Source: Neorhodopirellula lusitana
Lineage (GTDB): Bacteria; Planctomycetota; Planctomycetia; Pirellulales; Pirellulaceae
Direction: 5' to 3'
DNA length: 64,000 nucleotides
NCBI RefSeq assembly: GCF_900182915.1
Contig: NZ_FXUG01000002.1
Coordinates: 558,001 to 622,000 of the forward strand
The first letter of the stretch is position 1. Each line of letters starts with the position of its first letter. Under the pieces are notes generated by a model. The model searched no databases and had not been told where the DNA came from. It saw only the letters and a list, made by a program, of their open reading frames with translations. A program made the position numbers and the translations under genes. Of the stretch, positions 18,848 through 28,332 are shown piece by piece.

Positions 18848-19972
18848 ATGGCTAAGAAACCACGCATGGCAACTGCAGCGGCTTCCAAAGGTGTTAAGCT
18901 CGATCCGGGCATGAAGCGAATTTTGGAAAAAGAACCCGGTCTGAAAACCACTCTTCAGCAGATCGAAAAGTCCTTCGGGGACGGGGCTATCATGCCTCTT
19001 GGGGCATCTCACAAGCTGTCGATCGATGGCATTCCAACAGGATCGCTCTCGCTCGACATGGCTCTGGGCGGGCAAGGGATTCCACGAGGACGAATCATTG
19101 AAGTCTTCGGTCCGGAATCCAGCGGTAAAACAACCCTGGCACTACACATTGGTGCCGAGGCCCAAAAAATGGGCGGCATCGCAGCGATCATCGATGCGGA
19201 ACACGCTTTTGACCCCAGTTGGGCCAAGAAACTAGGTGTGGAGCTGGATAGCCTGCTCGTTAGCCAGCCTAGCAGCGGTGAAGAGGCGATGCAGATTTGT
19301 GAGATGTTGGTCAAGAGTAACGCTGTCGACGTCATCATCATCGACTCTGTCGCCGCGTTGGTGCCGAAGGCTGAGCTTGAAGGTGAAATCGGGGACAGCC
19401 ACGTTGGTCTGCAGGCTCGATTGATGAGTCAGTCGATGCGGAAGTTGACCGGAGCGATCGCCAAAAGCAAGTCGGCGGTCGTCTTTATCAACCAGATTCG
19501 CGAGAAGGTTGGTGTGATGTTCGGTAGCCCCGAAACCACTCCCGGCGGTCGAGCACTGAAGTTCTACTGCTCTTGCCGGATCGATGTCCGCCGAATCGGT
19601 GCTTTGAAGGATGGCGAAGAACAGGTTGGTCAACGCGTCAAAGCCAAGATCGTCAAGAATAAGGTCGCTCCACCTTTCCGGATCGCTGAATTTGACATGA
19701 TGCACTCCTGTGGGATCAGTTTCGAAGGCGATTTGTTGGATCTGGGGACAGAACACAAAGTCGTCAATCGCAGCGGGGCATGGTTCAAGTACGGTGAGAC
19801 CTATCTCGGTCAGGGTAAAGAGAAAGCACGTAACTTCTTGATTGAAAATCCTGACATTCGGGACGAGATCAAGCATAAAGTGCTGGCTGCTGGTGGCTAC
19901 ATGGAGCCGCTTAAGGAGGACCTCGAAGCTGATGAAGCGGTTGAGGATGCCGAATCGGTTTCCAACAGCTAA
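18848..19972 (+). CDS. recA: Recombinase RecA
   Basis: The 374-residue protein has Walker [10 protein letters not shown], the family block [19 protein letters not shown]-binding loops around [18 protein letters not shown] and [14 protein letters not shown], and an acidic C-terminal tail. It forms filaments on single-stranded DNA for strand exchange and SOS signalling. Compared with the usual RecA it has a basic leader of about 16 extra residues ([16 protein letters not shown]). ATG 18848 is preceded by GGAACTAGGGAT, a fair ribosome-binding region. It stands alone: no recX or cinA follows. Confidence 0.98.
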   Translation: MAKKPRMATAAASKGVKLDPGMKRILEKEPGLKTTLQQIEKSFGDGAIMPLGASHKLSIDGIPTGSLSLDMALGGQGIPRGRIIEVFGPESSGKTTLALHIGAEAQKMGGIAAIIDAEHAFDPSWAKKLGVELDSLLVSQPSSGEEAMQICEMLVKSNAVDVIIIDSVAALVPKAELEGEIGDSHVGLQARLMSQSMRKLTGAIAKSKSAVVFINQIREKVGVMFGSPETTPGGRALKFYCSCRIDVRRIGALKDGEEQVGQRVKAKIVKNKVAPPFRIAEFDMMHSCGISFEGDLLDLGTEHKVVNRSGAWFKYGETYLGQGKEKARNFLIENPDIRDEIKHKVLAAGGYMEPLKEDLEADEAVEDAESVSNS

Positions 19973-20019
19973 ACCAGCAGTTTGACCCAAGAGCACGTCG
20001 CCTTCGCAAGCCAAGCTTA

Positions 20020-20039
20020 TTTAGCGGCTAGCCGCTAAA
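20020..20039. repeat. 20-bp perfect palindrome (TTTAGCGGC / GCCGCTAAA arms)
   Basis: Arms of nine bases flank a central TA. There is no T-run after it, so it is not a standard terminator. A related TTAGC...GCTAA motif appears in the sucC-sucD spacer (37425-37441), which suggests a dispersed REP-like intergenic element. Confidence 0.5.
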
Positions 20040-20173
20040 ACCAGGGGTAGATCAACTTTCGGTGGGCTCGCTTTTGGGTTTCATCGGCCGCCCAGGAAGA
20101 TGGGGTTCAATCCCCTCGTTCTGGCTTAATGAGACAATGGAAGGGTAAGTCCACGGACGACCTTGTACCCCGG

Positions 20174-20214
20174 CAGCCACGCTAATTCTTAGCCGAATTA
20201 GCGTGGCTGTTTTT
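20174..20214 (+). terminator. Strong intrinsic terminator upstream of sufU
   Basis: A perfect 15-base stem (CAGCCACGCTAATTC with its complement), loop TTAGCC, then TTTTT. It points on the plus strand, ends the recA-side transcript (or an RNA between), and isolates the suf operon. Confidence 0.85.
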
Positions 20215-20336
20215 AATGGGGCGTTCCTTTTTTTGACAGCTTGCGTAGAGTTAAATGGCGAGCCGCTGCCGAAGTTTCGGTTTTGCGATCGCTCTACCCA
20301 TCCGCCAGTCACCTCTCAACCGACATTTGACCGCTC

Positions 20337-20786
20337 ATGGCCAGCGAGCAAGACATCTACGAAGAACACGTTTTGGATCACTACGAGGATCCGTATCACC
20401 GTGGTTTATGCGAAGACGCGACTCACGCACACGCCGGGAACAACCCGCTTTGTGGGGACAAAGTCCATGTGGATTTGCGTCTCGACGATCAGGGCCGGGT
20501 TGCGGAGGCTTGGTTCGAGGGGGATGGTTGCGTGATCAGCCAGGCCTCGGCATCGATGTTGATCGAGGCGATTGAGGGCAAGACGATCGACGAGGTCAAA
20601 GAGTTTTCCGCCAACGAGATGCTTGACCTGTTTGGTCCCAAGCTGACGCCCAATCGCCAGAAATGCTGCCTGCTGGTTTGGAAGGTGGTTCAATCGGCGC
20701 TGCATAGTCCGGTCGGCGAAGGCAGTGATGAGGAAGAGGACATGTCGTCGTCTTTCGGCGGCCCGTCGCTGGGTGAAGAGCAATGA
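20337..20786 (+). CDS. sufU: Fe-S cluster assembly protein SufU (NifU N-terminal/IscU type)
   Basis: The 149-residue scaffold-like protein has the three conserved Cys: NPLCGDKVHVDL, FEGDGCVISQASASM and NRQKCCLLVWKVV, plus the spaced insertion typical of SufU. In Firmicutes SufU is a zinc protein that takes the persulfide from SufS. The overlap with sufS (ATGA) fits that partnership. The tail is acidic and Ser-rich. The strong terminator at 20174-20214 lies upstream, so the promoter should be within about 120 bases of the ATG. Confidence 0.92.
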   Translation: MASEQDIYEEHVLDHYEDPYHRGLCEDATHAHAGNNPLCGDKVHVDLRLDDQGRVAEAWFEGDGCVISQASASMLIEAIEGKTIDEVKEFSANEMLDLFGPKLTPNRQKCCLLVWKVVQSALHSPVGEGSDEEEDMSSSFGGPSLGEEQ

Positions 20787-22093
20787 TCGCTCCCTTGGAA
20801 GTGGAAGCCATCCGTCGTGACTTTCCGGTTTTAGAACGCGACACCGACAGCGGTCATCGCTTAGTTTACTTTGACAATGCAGCCAGCACTCAGCGGCCCG
20901 TTGCGGTCATCGAAGCGATGAACGATTGCTATCGTCATTACTACAGCAACGTGCACCGCGGCATTCACACGCTTAGTGAAGAGTCGACGCGTGCCTATGA
21001 GGCAGCCCGGCAGATCACAGCCGATTTTCTAAATGCGGCTTCGACGCGAGAAGTTATTTTCGCCGCCGGAACGACCGCTGCGATCAACACGGTGGCTCGG
21101 TCTTGGGGTGATGCCAACATCGGCAAGGGCGACGTGATCCTGCTTTTGATCAGCGAGCATCATGCCAACATCGTTCCTTGGCACCAGCTCGCCGAGCGAA
21201 CGGGTTGCGTGGTCAAGTTTGTCCCGATTGATGACGAATTCCTGATTCGTGACGAGGTCATTACCAAGCATCTTGCCGAACATCAGCCCAAGTTGTTTGC
21301 CTTCGGTGCAGCCAGTAACACCTTGGGTACGGAGTATCCTGTGCAGCGTTGGACCCAGATGGGGCATGACGCGGGAGCCACCGTGTTGGTCGACGCGGCG
21401 CAAGCGGCACCGCACTGGGCGATTGATGTGCAGGCTTGGGATGCTGATTTCGTTGTCTTCAGTGGGCACAAGGTTTGTGGGCCCACTGGCATCGGGGTGC
21501 TCTACGGAAAGGAAGCGTTGCTAGAAGCGGCTCCTCCTTTCTTGGGCGGTGGCGGGATGATTTCACGAGTGACGGTCGATGGCTTTACCACTCACGAATT
21601 GCCTGAAAAGTTTGAAGCCGGGACACCTCCGATCGTGGAAGCGGTCGGGTTGGGCGCGGCCCTGACCTACCTTCAAAATCTGGGCATGGATCGGATTCAT
21701 CAGCATGAGCAACGGCTCGGCACACGATGTGATCAAGGTCTGCGTGAGATTGAGGGTGTTCGCGTGATTGGACCGCAACCGGAACACAAAGGTGGGATCA
21801 ACAGTTTTGTGATCCAGGGCGTGCACTCACATGACGTGTCACAGTTCTTGGATGGACGCGGCGTGGCCGTGCGAGCCGGGCACCATTGCACGATGCCGCT
21901 GCATGATGCGTTAGGCGTCACGGCAACGGCCCGAGCAAGTTGCTATTTGTATAACACCGAAGACGAGGTCGATGTTTTCCTGCAAGCGGTGCGAGATGTG
22001 CGAGCAAAGTTTGCGCCGACTGGGCGTCGCCGCCGCCGACGCAGTGAAACTTCGGGTGACTCGCCAGCGGATTCGGCAAAGTTGACTTCATGA
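20783..22093 (+). CDS. sufS: Cysteine desulfurase SufS
   Basis: This is a group II desulfurase of 436 residues. YFDNAASTQRPVAVIEAM opens the fold, SEHHANIVPWHQLAE and DAAQAAPHWAIDVQA follow, FSGHKVCGPTGIGVLYG carries the PLP Lys, and VRAGHHCTMPLHDALG carries the catalytic Cys. It removes sulfur from cysteine for Fe-S assembly with SufU. The C-terminus has an unusual Arg-rich run (GRRRRRRSETS) and a polar tail of about 25 residues beyond the normal end. It overlaps sufU and xseA by four bases each. Confidence 0.95.
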   Translation: MIAPLEVEAIRRDFPVLERDTDSGHRLVYFDNAASTQRPVAVIEAMNDCYRHYYSNVHRGIHTLSEESTRAYEAARQITADFLNAASTREVIFAAGTTAAINTVARSWGDANIGKGDVILLLISEHHANIVPWHQLAERTGCVVKFVPIDDEFLIRDEVITKHLAEHQPKLFAFGAASNTLGTEYPVQRWTQMGHDAGATVLVDAAQAAPHWAIDVQAWDADFVVFSGHKVCGPTGIGVLYGKEALLEAAPPFLGGGGMISRVTVDGFTTHELPEKFEAGTPPIVEAVGLGAALTYLQNLGMDRIHQHEQRLGTRCDQGLREIEGVRVIGPQPEHKGGINSFVIQGVHSHDVSQFLDGRGVAVRAGHHCTMPLHDALGVTATARASCYLYNTEDEVDVFLQAVRDVRAKFAPTGRRRRRRSETSGDSPADSAKLTS

Positions 22094-23460
22094 GTGGTGA
22101 AGAGAAACAGTTTGCTTTTGACTTCGGTGGCGAGGAGCCAGACGAGCAAACCACCAAACCGACCGCTAGCAATGCGAAAAAGAAAACCGCGAAGCGAGTG
22201 GTGAGGAAACACGCTGCCACGAAAAGCTCCGCGGCGGTTGCACCGAAGCCGAAGCCCAAAGCGGCGACGGCGGAAGATGCCATTAGTATCAGCGAGATCA
22301 ACGCACGGATTAAGCGGGCTGTTGAGACTTCGTTGTCGAGCGTTTGGGTAGCGGGTGAGATCACGGACATCGCTCGGCCTCGCAGTGGACATCTCTATTT
22401 CACATTGAAAGACGAGCGTTCTCAGTTACGCGGGGTGATGTGGCGAAGTGTGGCGGAGCGTTTGCCCTTCGACTTGGACGACGGTCAGAGCGTTCTGTGT
22501 TTTGGTGATGTCGAGGTCTATGCAGCACGCGGGACAGTGCAGCTGGTGGTGCGCAAGTGCCAGCCGCAGGGAATGGGATCGCTGCAGCTCGCATTCGCAC
22601 AACTGCAAGCGAAACTTGAAGCGGAAGGTCTATTTGCACCTGAACGAAAGCGGCCGCTGCCTCGGCTGCCGCGGCGGATCGCGATCGTCACCAGTGTGAC
22701 TGGTGCGGCCATTCGAGATTTTTTGCAAGCGACTGCGTCTCGACATGCCGGTGTGGAGATCATTGTGATTCCTGCCAGTGTGCAGGGGCCCGGCAGTGTC
22801 GAACAACTGGTCTCTGGAATCGTTGCGGCGCATCAGTTGGATCCATTGCCGGACGTTCTGATTGTCTCTCGTGGTGGTGGTTCTCTGGAAGATTTGTGGT
22901 CGTTCAATGACGAGCGGTTGGTGCGGGCGCTGGCGGCTTCGCGAATTCCGACCGTGTCGGCAGTGGGGCACGAGATTGACGTGACGCTGTCGGACTTGGT
23001 GGCGGATGTTCGCGCGTTGACGCCGACCGATGCGGCCAGTTGTGTGTTGCCCGACCGGGAGGTGCTTGTCGACGTACTGGACGCGTTGCATGAGGCGATG
23101 AAGCGTTCGCTGTTCCGGCGGGTGGAACGATCACGCGAGCGATTGCAGTGGATTGAGTCGCGGCCGATCTTTAAGAACCCCTTGGAATTGGTCTTGAACC
23201 AAAGTCGCTATGTCGACGAGCTTGATCAGCGGGCGCGGGATGTGATGTGGCGACAATGGCGTAAGCGTGAAAGTCAATTGAAACAATCTGCAGCCACCGT
23301 AGCGGCGTTATCGCCGTTGAGTGTTTTGGCTCGCGGGTACAGTGTCACGCAAGCGGAAGACGGAACCGTGATTCGCAGTGCCCAACAATTGCAGCCCGGT
23401 CAAACGATCGTCAGCCGTCTCGATGACGGTGAAGTGCGATCCACGGTCACGTCGCAATAG
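22090..23460 (+). CDS. xseA: Exodeoxyribonuclease VII large subunit
   Basis: A Lys/Ala-rich leader of about 60 residues precedes the OB-fold (SISEINARIKRAVETSLSSV, GHLYFTLKDERSQLRGVMW). The catalytic region follows: PRRIAIVTSVTGAAIRDFL, VSRGGGSLEDLWSFNDE and SAVGHEIDVTLSDLVADVRA, with a coiled-coil part and the C-terminal block LARGYSVTQAEDG. It degrades single-stranded DNA with XseB, which is not encoded next to it. It is translationally coupled to sufS (ATGA), an unusual association of a nuclease with Fe-S assembly genes. Confidence 0.95.
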   Translation: MSGEEKQFAFDFGGEEPDEQTTKPTASNAKKKTAKRVVRKHAATKSSAAVAPKPKPKAATAEDAISISEINARIKRAVETSLSSVWVAGEITDIARPRSGHLYFTLKDERSQLRGVMWRSVAERLPFDLDDGQSVLCFGDVEVYAARGTVQLVVRKCQPQGMGSLQLAFAQLQAKLEAEGLFAPERKRPLPRLPRRIAIVTSVTGAAIRDFLQATASRHAGVEIIVIPASVQGPGSVEQLVSGIVAAHQLDPLPDVLIVSRGGGSLEDLWSFNDERLVRALAASRIPTVSAVGHEIDVTLSDLVADVRALTPTDAASCVLPDREVLVDVLDALHEAMKRSLFRRVERSRERLQWIESRPIFKNPLELVLNQSRYVDELDQRARDVMWRQWRKRESQLKQSAATVAALSPLSVLARGYSVTQAEDGTVIRSAQQLQPGQTIVSRLDDGEVRSTVTSQ

Positions 23461-24446
23461 TGACTGTGCCTGAACGCAGTTCGACATCTTGGTCACAATC
23501 TTGGTCGCAGCGAATCGTGGACGGTGCGACTCATCCCGGTATCAAAACGGGGGTGGTATGTGGCTTGATTTCGGCGGTGTTTTACACGTTTGCCAATATC
23601 GCCCTGCGGCACTCAGTTGCCGTAGATTCATTCTTCGTGGCGGCAATTAAGTCCGCGCCGGCGATCTTTTTTTTGACGCCGTATTTGTTGGTCATCAAGT
23701 TAAGCGGTCGTCCGATTGCAGTGAGCCGGCATCTGGTTCCTCGGTTCATCTTGGTCAGCGTGCTGGGGCAAATCGGTGGCAATGGCGTCTTTCAAATGGC
23801 GTTGGGTGAGATTGGCTTGGCGGCGACTGTGCCGATCACGCTGGGCGCCTTGCTGATTGCCAGTGCTTTTGTTGGGCGTTGGATGCTTGGTGAATCTGTC
23901 CAGCGCCGGACCATGGTCGCGATCACCATTCTGATTGGTGCCGTGGTGTTGCTATCGCAGTCTGGTGAGCCCGCTACGGTAGAAGGTGGCGGGGCGTGGC
24001 GTCCGTTTTTGGGGGCCGCTTATGCGATGTTCTCGGGCGTGTGTTTTGCTGTTTTCAGTTCCATGATGCGTTTGAGTATGCAGCAAGGCTTGCAAAGTGC
24101 TACGGCGATGTGGATCAACAGCGCGGTGGGGGTGGTGTGCTTGTTGATGGTCACGTTTTACCGAACGGACATGAGCGAGCTAGCGGCTTTACCGGTGGGT
24201 TTGTGGTATTCGATGATGCTGGCCGGCTTTTTTAATTTGGTCGCGTTCATTGCGATTGCCACCGCGATGCGAGTGCTGCCCATTGTGGCGGTGCACTTGC
24301 TAAACGCCTCGCAGGTCGCGATGGCGGCGACCGCGGGGGTGGTGCTTTTTTCAGAACCACTGACCCATTCGTTGATCGCGGGAATCTTAATGACGATGGG
24401 GGGATTGCTGGTGTTGGCAAGCCGACGTCCAGCGAAGACGACTTGA
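23460..24446 (+). CDS. EamA/DMT-family transporter
   Basis: About ten hydrophobic segments form two EamA repeats: FYTFANIALRHSVAVDSFFV to ILIGAVVLLSQ, then FLGAAYAMFSGVCFAVF to the C-terminus, where LNASQVAMAATAGVVLFSEP is the family signature. The substrate of these drug/metabolite transporters cannot be read. The start GTG 23460 uses the last base of the xseA stop (TAGTG), so it closes the four-gene overlapping run that starts with sufU. No obvious link to Fe-S chemistry. Confidence 0.85.
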   Translation: MTVPERSSTSWSQSWSQRIVDGATHPGIKTGVVCGLISAVFYTFANIALRHSVAVDSFFVAAIKSAPAIFFLTPYLLVIKLSGRPIAVSRHLVPRFILVSVLGQIGGNGVFQMALGEIGLAATVPITLGALLIASAFVGRWMLGESVQRRTMVAITILIGAVVLLSQSGEPATVEGGGAWRPFLGAAYAMFSGVCFAVFSSMMRLSMQQGLQSATAMWINSAVGVVCLLMVTFYRTDMSELAALPVGLWYSMMLAGFFNLVAFIAIATAMRVLPIVAVHLLNASQVAMAATAGVVLFSEPLTHSLIAGILMTMGGLLVLASRRPAKTT

Positions 24447-24567
24447 GCGAAAACTGCAAATTCAGGGGGTTGTAAAGTTCAGGGCCCCGCAAAACACATT
24501 CGGCTGAACTTATAGGCTCAGGTATCCGATAGCTACGTTAGGCCTCGTAGTACCCGGAGAATTAGTC

Positions 24568-27105
24568 GTGTCCGTAATGAATCGTCGCAGTCCCCATGCC
24601 TTTCGCTCCAACCGTGAACGCCTGGCAGCCTGGCTGATGTTGGGATGCGTTTCCGGTGGGCTTGGCCTGATGGGTGGTGTAGCCGCCCTGCCGAGTCCTG
24701 CGGTTGCGGACGGTTTGGAGTGGTCGACGCCCAGCCTGAATTCTAGCCCTTCGATGCGCTGGGATGGCACCACTTCGGAAGAGCCGGAGTCGGACGCGAA
24801 TCTTAAGATCCCTTCGCGGCTTCCGACGGAGACCGTGCATTCGGTGCTGGGGATCCGACAAGGTCACGCGCCGGGCAATGTCAACCGAAGGATGGGCACC
24901 TCGATCGAGCTGTTGCCACCGGAAATCGCCGTCGCACCCGCGCCCGCTCCGCCGGCACCCAGCAAAGACGTTGCCCTGGAGATGACACCTCGCGTTTCGG
25001 CACCCGCTCGGTTGGTGACTCGTGACGACGCCCAGATTTCTGGCTTCCGTAAAAGCTGGCAACCCGCCGTGCCCGTGATCACCCAGGTGGCTCCTGAAAT
25101 GGTGTTGCGAGCGGCGACGCCGAACGCCCAGGTTCCTGCGCAGGGTCCGGTCGCCGCTGGCAACCAACTGGCTGGCGTGAAACCCAATGAAGTTCAACTG
25201 GGAATGCCAGGCGTTTCGCCACCGAATTTGGATTCCGGTCTGGCCGCGCAGCCGGCTGGCCAGCGGCAGTATTTCCCTTCGTTTGTAGCTCCCAAACAAA
25301 CTCCGCAAGAAGCACCACAACCGCTGCGTGATCCTGAACCGGTGAGCACGCCCGCAGCTAAAAGCGTGTTGAATTCGAACGCGGTGGGCAGCGGCGTGAA
25401 GATGCTCGCACCAGCCAATTCAGCGGCGAATCGGTCGGCTAGCTCTCAGCCAAATCGTCCAGTAACACAAAAATCGCCTGCCGCAACGATGTTGTCGCCG
25501 GTCGCTGAAATGCCCTCGCTTGAGGATCTGGAAAAGGAATTGGAGTTCCAGCCACCCACGATCGAAGAGCCAACGAAAGACATCGCTCACTCTCATACGG
25601 AAGGCGACAACGAGGGAGATTCCTTGGCACACAAGGAATCCAGCCCCCAGCCTGAGACGGCTCACGTGGACCTGCCTTCGGACCTCGGTATGGAAAAATT
25701 GCTGGAGCAAGCCGCTCCGGTCGCCTTGAGTGAATCAGGCGAAAGCGACCTGGAGGCTGCTGAGACCTCAACGCGGGAAACTCGCCAGCTAGAGGTTCGA
25801 TCTTCACGCAAAATCAATGAAGATTTGGAAGAGCTTCCCAGCCTTTCGAAGATGCAGATCAAGCCACTGGTGATTGCCGATTCGAAAGAGGTTTCAGAGC
25901 TAAAATCAGCCGAGTCTGAAATTGAGCTGAAGGACGTTCGCAAGGAACCCGGTGTCACCGACGCGGTGATGTCGCCTAGCAAAAAGACCATCGCCGATGA
26001 TATCGAGCCTCTGCCCATTGGTAGGCTTTCGCAATTGGACGCGACTGGACGCATCAAGACCTATTCGGGGGCCGAAGCTCTTGAGAATCCAGGGCAATCG
26101 GTGTTGCGTATTCGGCAACCGATTTTGAGAACACTGCAGAAGTTTCACGCCCAAACCGAGCATGCCGATTCACGCAGCAATTGGGGCATGATGCACCAGA
26201 TCATGGTGTTTGGTGCCGACACTCGGATTATTGCACGTGGTCGTAACTACAGTGCAATCGCATGGGTAGCGGGCAACAACGTGTGTCGCGGAAGTCGGCT
26301 GATGACATCTGCTAACGGCAAGGTGAAGATTCGCGAAGGCACCGGTTTGCAGGGCCACCAGGCTCAGTTCTTGTCCGTGATGTCATTGGCTGGCGTTCCA
26401 TCGAACTACCCGCTGTACGTTGGAAACCAACGTTTCAGCATCAAGGATCTGGTCGAGGTCGAAGCCGCCGCCTGTGAAGAAGACAAAGAGTTGACCTTCA
26501 CGCTGATCGGACTGGCTCACTACCTCGACACGGACACCACTTGGGCGGGCGTGGGCGGTGAAGCCTGGGACTTTGATCGGCTGATTGCTGCGGAACTGTC
26601 TAAGCCAATCGTTGGCGAAGCTTGTGGCGGTACGCACCGTTTGATGGGATTTGCCCATGCACTTCGCAAGCGACGTTTGGAGGGGCAGCCGATCACCGGT
26701 CAGTGGCAACGGGCCGAAGACTTCTTGGACGAGTTCGTGAAGTACACGTATTCGTTGCAGAATCGCGATGGATCGATGAGCACGGACTGGTACGAGTCGC
26801 CTCAAGACAATGGTGACCTGAAGCGGAAGGTGCAAACAACCGGGCACATGGTCGAGTTTTTGTTGACCCACCTGCCCGATGCCGATCTTGCCGATCCCCG
26901 TTTAACGCGTTCAATGGCGTTCCTAACCAATGCGATGAATCGGATTAAGATTGATGACTCAGCGGTCGGCTATCGCGGTCACGCCTTGCGATCCTTGGCG
27001 ATGTACTATCGCCGGATGTACGGAATCGCAGCCGATTATCCTGCACCGAGCATTGCCAGTCACCAGACGCAACAACCGCGACGACGCGTTCGCCGCAGTC
27101 GTTAG
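24568..27105 (+). CDS. Large exported protein with Pro/Ala-rich middle and helical, toroid-like C-terminal domain
   Basis: The 845-residue protein starts with a hydrophobic export signal (AAWLMLGCVSGGLGLMGG). Residues about 60-500 are low-complexity, rich in Pro, Ala, Ser and Glu. From about 520 there is a well-ordered domain (IMVFGADTRIIARGRNYSAI, FTLIGLAHYLDTDTTW, EACGGTHRLMGFAHALRKR, YSLQNRDGSMSTDWY, TTGHMVEFLLTHLPDADL) that looks like repeated helix pairs of an alpha/alpha toroid; ends in a basic RRRVRRSR. I do not recognise a named family and infer a planctomycete-specific envelope protein. Start GTG 24568 has GGAGA seven bases upstream, better placed than ATG 24577. Confidence 0.75.
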   Translation: MSVMNRRSPHAFRSNRERLAAWLMLGCVSGGLGLMGGVAALPSPAVADGLEWSTPSLNSSPSMRWDGTTSEEPESDANLKIPSRLPTETVHSVLGIRQGHAPGNVNRRMGTSIELLPPEIAVAPAPAPPAPSKDVALEMTPRVSAPARLVTRDDAQISGFRKSWQPAVPVITQVAPEMVLRAATPNAQVPAQGPVAAGNQLAGVKPNEVQLGMPGVSPPNLDSGLAAQPAGQRQYFPSFVAPKQTPQEAPQPLRDPEPVSTPAAKSVLNSNAVGSGVKMLAPANSAANRSASSQPNRPVTQKSPAATMLSPVAEMPSLEDLEKELEFQPPTIEEPTKDIAHSHTEGDNEGDSLAHKESSPQPETAHVDLPSDLGMEKLLEQAAPVALSESGESDLEAAETSTRETRQLEVRSSRKINEDLEELPSLSKMQIKPLVIADSKEVSELKSAESEIELKDVRKEPGVTDAVMSPSKKTIADDIEPLPIGRLSQLDATGRIKTYSGAEALENPGQSVLRIRQPILRTLQKFHAQTEHADSRSNWGMMHQIMVFGADTRIIARGRNYSAIAWVAGNNVCRGSRLMTSANGKVKIREGTGLQGHQAQFLSVMSLAGVPSNYPLYVGNQRFSIKDLVEVEAAACEEDKELTFTLIGLAHYLDTDTTWAGVGGEAWDFDRLIAAELSKPIVGEACGGTHRLMGFAHALRKRRLEGQPITGQWQRAEDFLDEFVKYTYSLQNRDGSMSTDWYESPQDNGDLKRKVQTTGHMVEFLLTHLPDADLADPRLTRSMAFLTNAMNRIKIDDSAVGYRGHALRSLAMYYRRMYGIAADYPAPSIASHQTQQPRRRVRRSR

Positions 27106-27136
27106 GCAGCTGATTTGAAGTGGCGAGAGAGCCGCG

Positions 27137-28045
27137 TTAAGACACTAAACGCAGCTTTTCCAAAGGCACGTAGTACCGCGAGTAGCGGTGCCCGTCGTTG
27201 AAAAGTTGGCCTTTGGGGTCTTTGACCAGGATGGTTGCACGGCGAGTGATTCGGTTCACTTTGCCGACTACCGGGCCGTTTTGGCCCTGGAATGCGACCC
27301 GATCGCCGATTCGGATATTGAACTTCGCCGCGGCGCGTTCCCGTTGAGTGATCAAGTCGTGTTGGTAATCGGTGTGACCAAAGAACGACTTCGCGATGGA
27401 CTGAAAGCGTGATTGGGAGCAATTGCCATCATTCCAGATCATCATTTCGATCAGGTGAGTCATCTCATGCTCGGCGACACGCTGCATCGCTTCGAGTCGG
27501 TCCGCGCAACGGCGGCCGGTGACCATGACGGGGCGGTCGACGTCTTCGAAGGTTTGAAACAGCAGCGTTGACGACAGAATCAGGTCGAACTTGCGAGGCT
27601 GGTCCCGGGATCCGTTGGGATAGTGGGTTACCAGTTTTCCAGCGGCGCTCGTCATGCGAGACGAAAACTTGAAATCGATGCCTTCCGCCTTGGCGATCGG
27701 CAAGACACGCGAACCGAAAAACGCGTCGTCCATCAGATGGATCAATCGCACTAGATCTTCGCGGCCCACTCGCAGGAAGTTGGGACGGTCGATCGTCCGG
27801 CTGAGCTGCAGCATTTCCGCGTGGATGCGTTTCTGGGTCCGCTGAATCTCCTCCTGGGAGGGCTGGTTTTGGCGAATCCAGATTGCCAGCCCAGTCAGCC
27901 GGGCTGGATCGCGAGGCTTGATTGTCGGTGCCGGTCGACGCCCCTGGGGCCCCGGCACGGCGTTGGGTGAAGGCTGGCCAGGACGCGATGCCGCGATACC
28001 TGCTCGGCGGGCAAACTGCTTGAGGCGGCGGGGCAATGCGGACAT
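27137..28045 (-). CDS. SprT-like zinc metalloprotease-family protein
   Basis: AEHEMTHLIEMMIWND contains an HExxH metal site, preceded by a region (MDDAFFGSRVLPIA to FDLILSSTLLFQTF) that follows the SprT-like fold. The last 60 residues form a small beta domain (IRIGDRVAFQGQNGPVVGKV) that may be an SH3-like module. The frame opens at a TTG (28114), but the first 23 residues look non-coding, so I take the ATG ending at 28045. The tail of the N-terminal half is Pro/Arg-rich. A role in DNA-protein crosslink repair is known for SPRTN relatives but is not shown here. Confidence 0.72.
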   Translation of the reverse strand: MSALPRRLKQFARRAGIAASRPGQPSPNAVPGPQGRRPAPTIKPRDPARLTGLAIWIRQNQPSQEEIQRTQKRIHAEMLQLSRTIDRPNFLRVGREDLVRLIHLMDDAFFGSRVLPIAKAEGIDFKFSSRMTSAAGKLVTHYPNGSRDQPRKFDLILSSTLLFQTFEDVDRPVMVTGRRCADRLEAMQRVAEHEMTHLIEMMIWNDGNCSQSRFQSIAKSFFGHTDYQHDLITQRERAAAKFNIRIGDRVAFQGQNGPVVGKVNRITRRATILVKDPKGQLFNDGHRYSRYYVPLEKLRLVS

Positions 28046-28265
28046 GCGACAGGTGTTGGCAAGTTGACCGTGGATGCGTTCGGCGAGAAAGCACTTTACC
28101 AGAACGCCAAGCACAGAGCATTAGCGATTTGTGCGGTGCCTTGCCCGCGATCTTCCCAGTGCTTTTGCTCAATTCGTGCTTCGTTAGCAGCTTTTGGAGC
28201 CATGTACTCTGTTCTGGACGCTTCCCCCCAGTGTGTTGTTCCCCCGTGTGGCGATTTCAGCGCAC

Positions 28266-28302
28266 AAAAAAAGCTCGTCGCGAACGAATTCGCGACGAGC
28301 TT
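28266..28302 (-). terminator. Intrinsic terminator of the Cys-rich lipoprotein gene
   Basis: Read on the minus strand, a perfect 14-base stem (AAGCTCGTCGCGAA and its complement, four-base loop) runs into seven T. It lies 31 bases after the stop of the lipoprotein gene. Confidence 0.9.
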
Positions 28303-28332
28303 GAATACTCTTCCGTGCGGTGTCATTTCTAG

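Larger units (their letters stand above)
19973..20336. other. Intergenic region between recA and sufU, with palindrome, possible structured RNA and terminator
   Basis: No protein gene is credible. The stretch begins with a 20-bp palindrome (20020-20039) and ends with a very strong terminator (20174-20214). In between, a GGGG/CCCC hairpin with loop TTCAAT (20102-20115) and possible CCAG...CTGG pairing suggest a structured transcript, either the recA 3' UTR or a small RNA. I do not recognise a known RNA family. Confidence 0.4.

Noticed and set aside
20102-20130. GGGGTTCAATCCCC, resembling a tRNA T-arm
   Set aside because: The T-stem pairs poorly with a standard 7-base loop and no matching acceptor stem, D-arm or anticodon arm lies 60-90 bases upstream.
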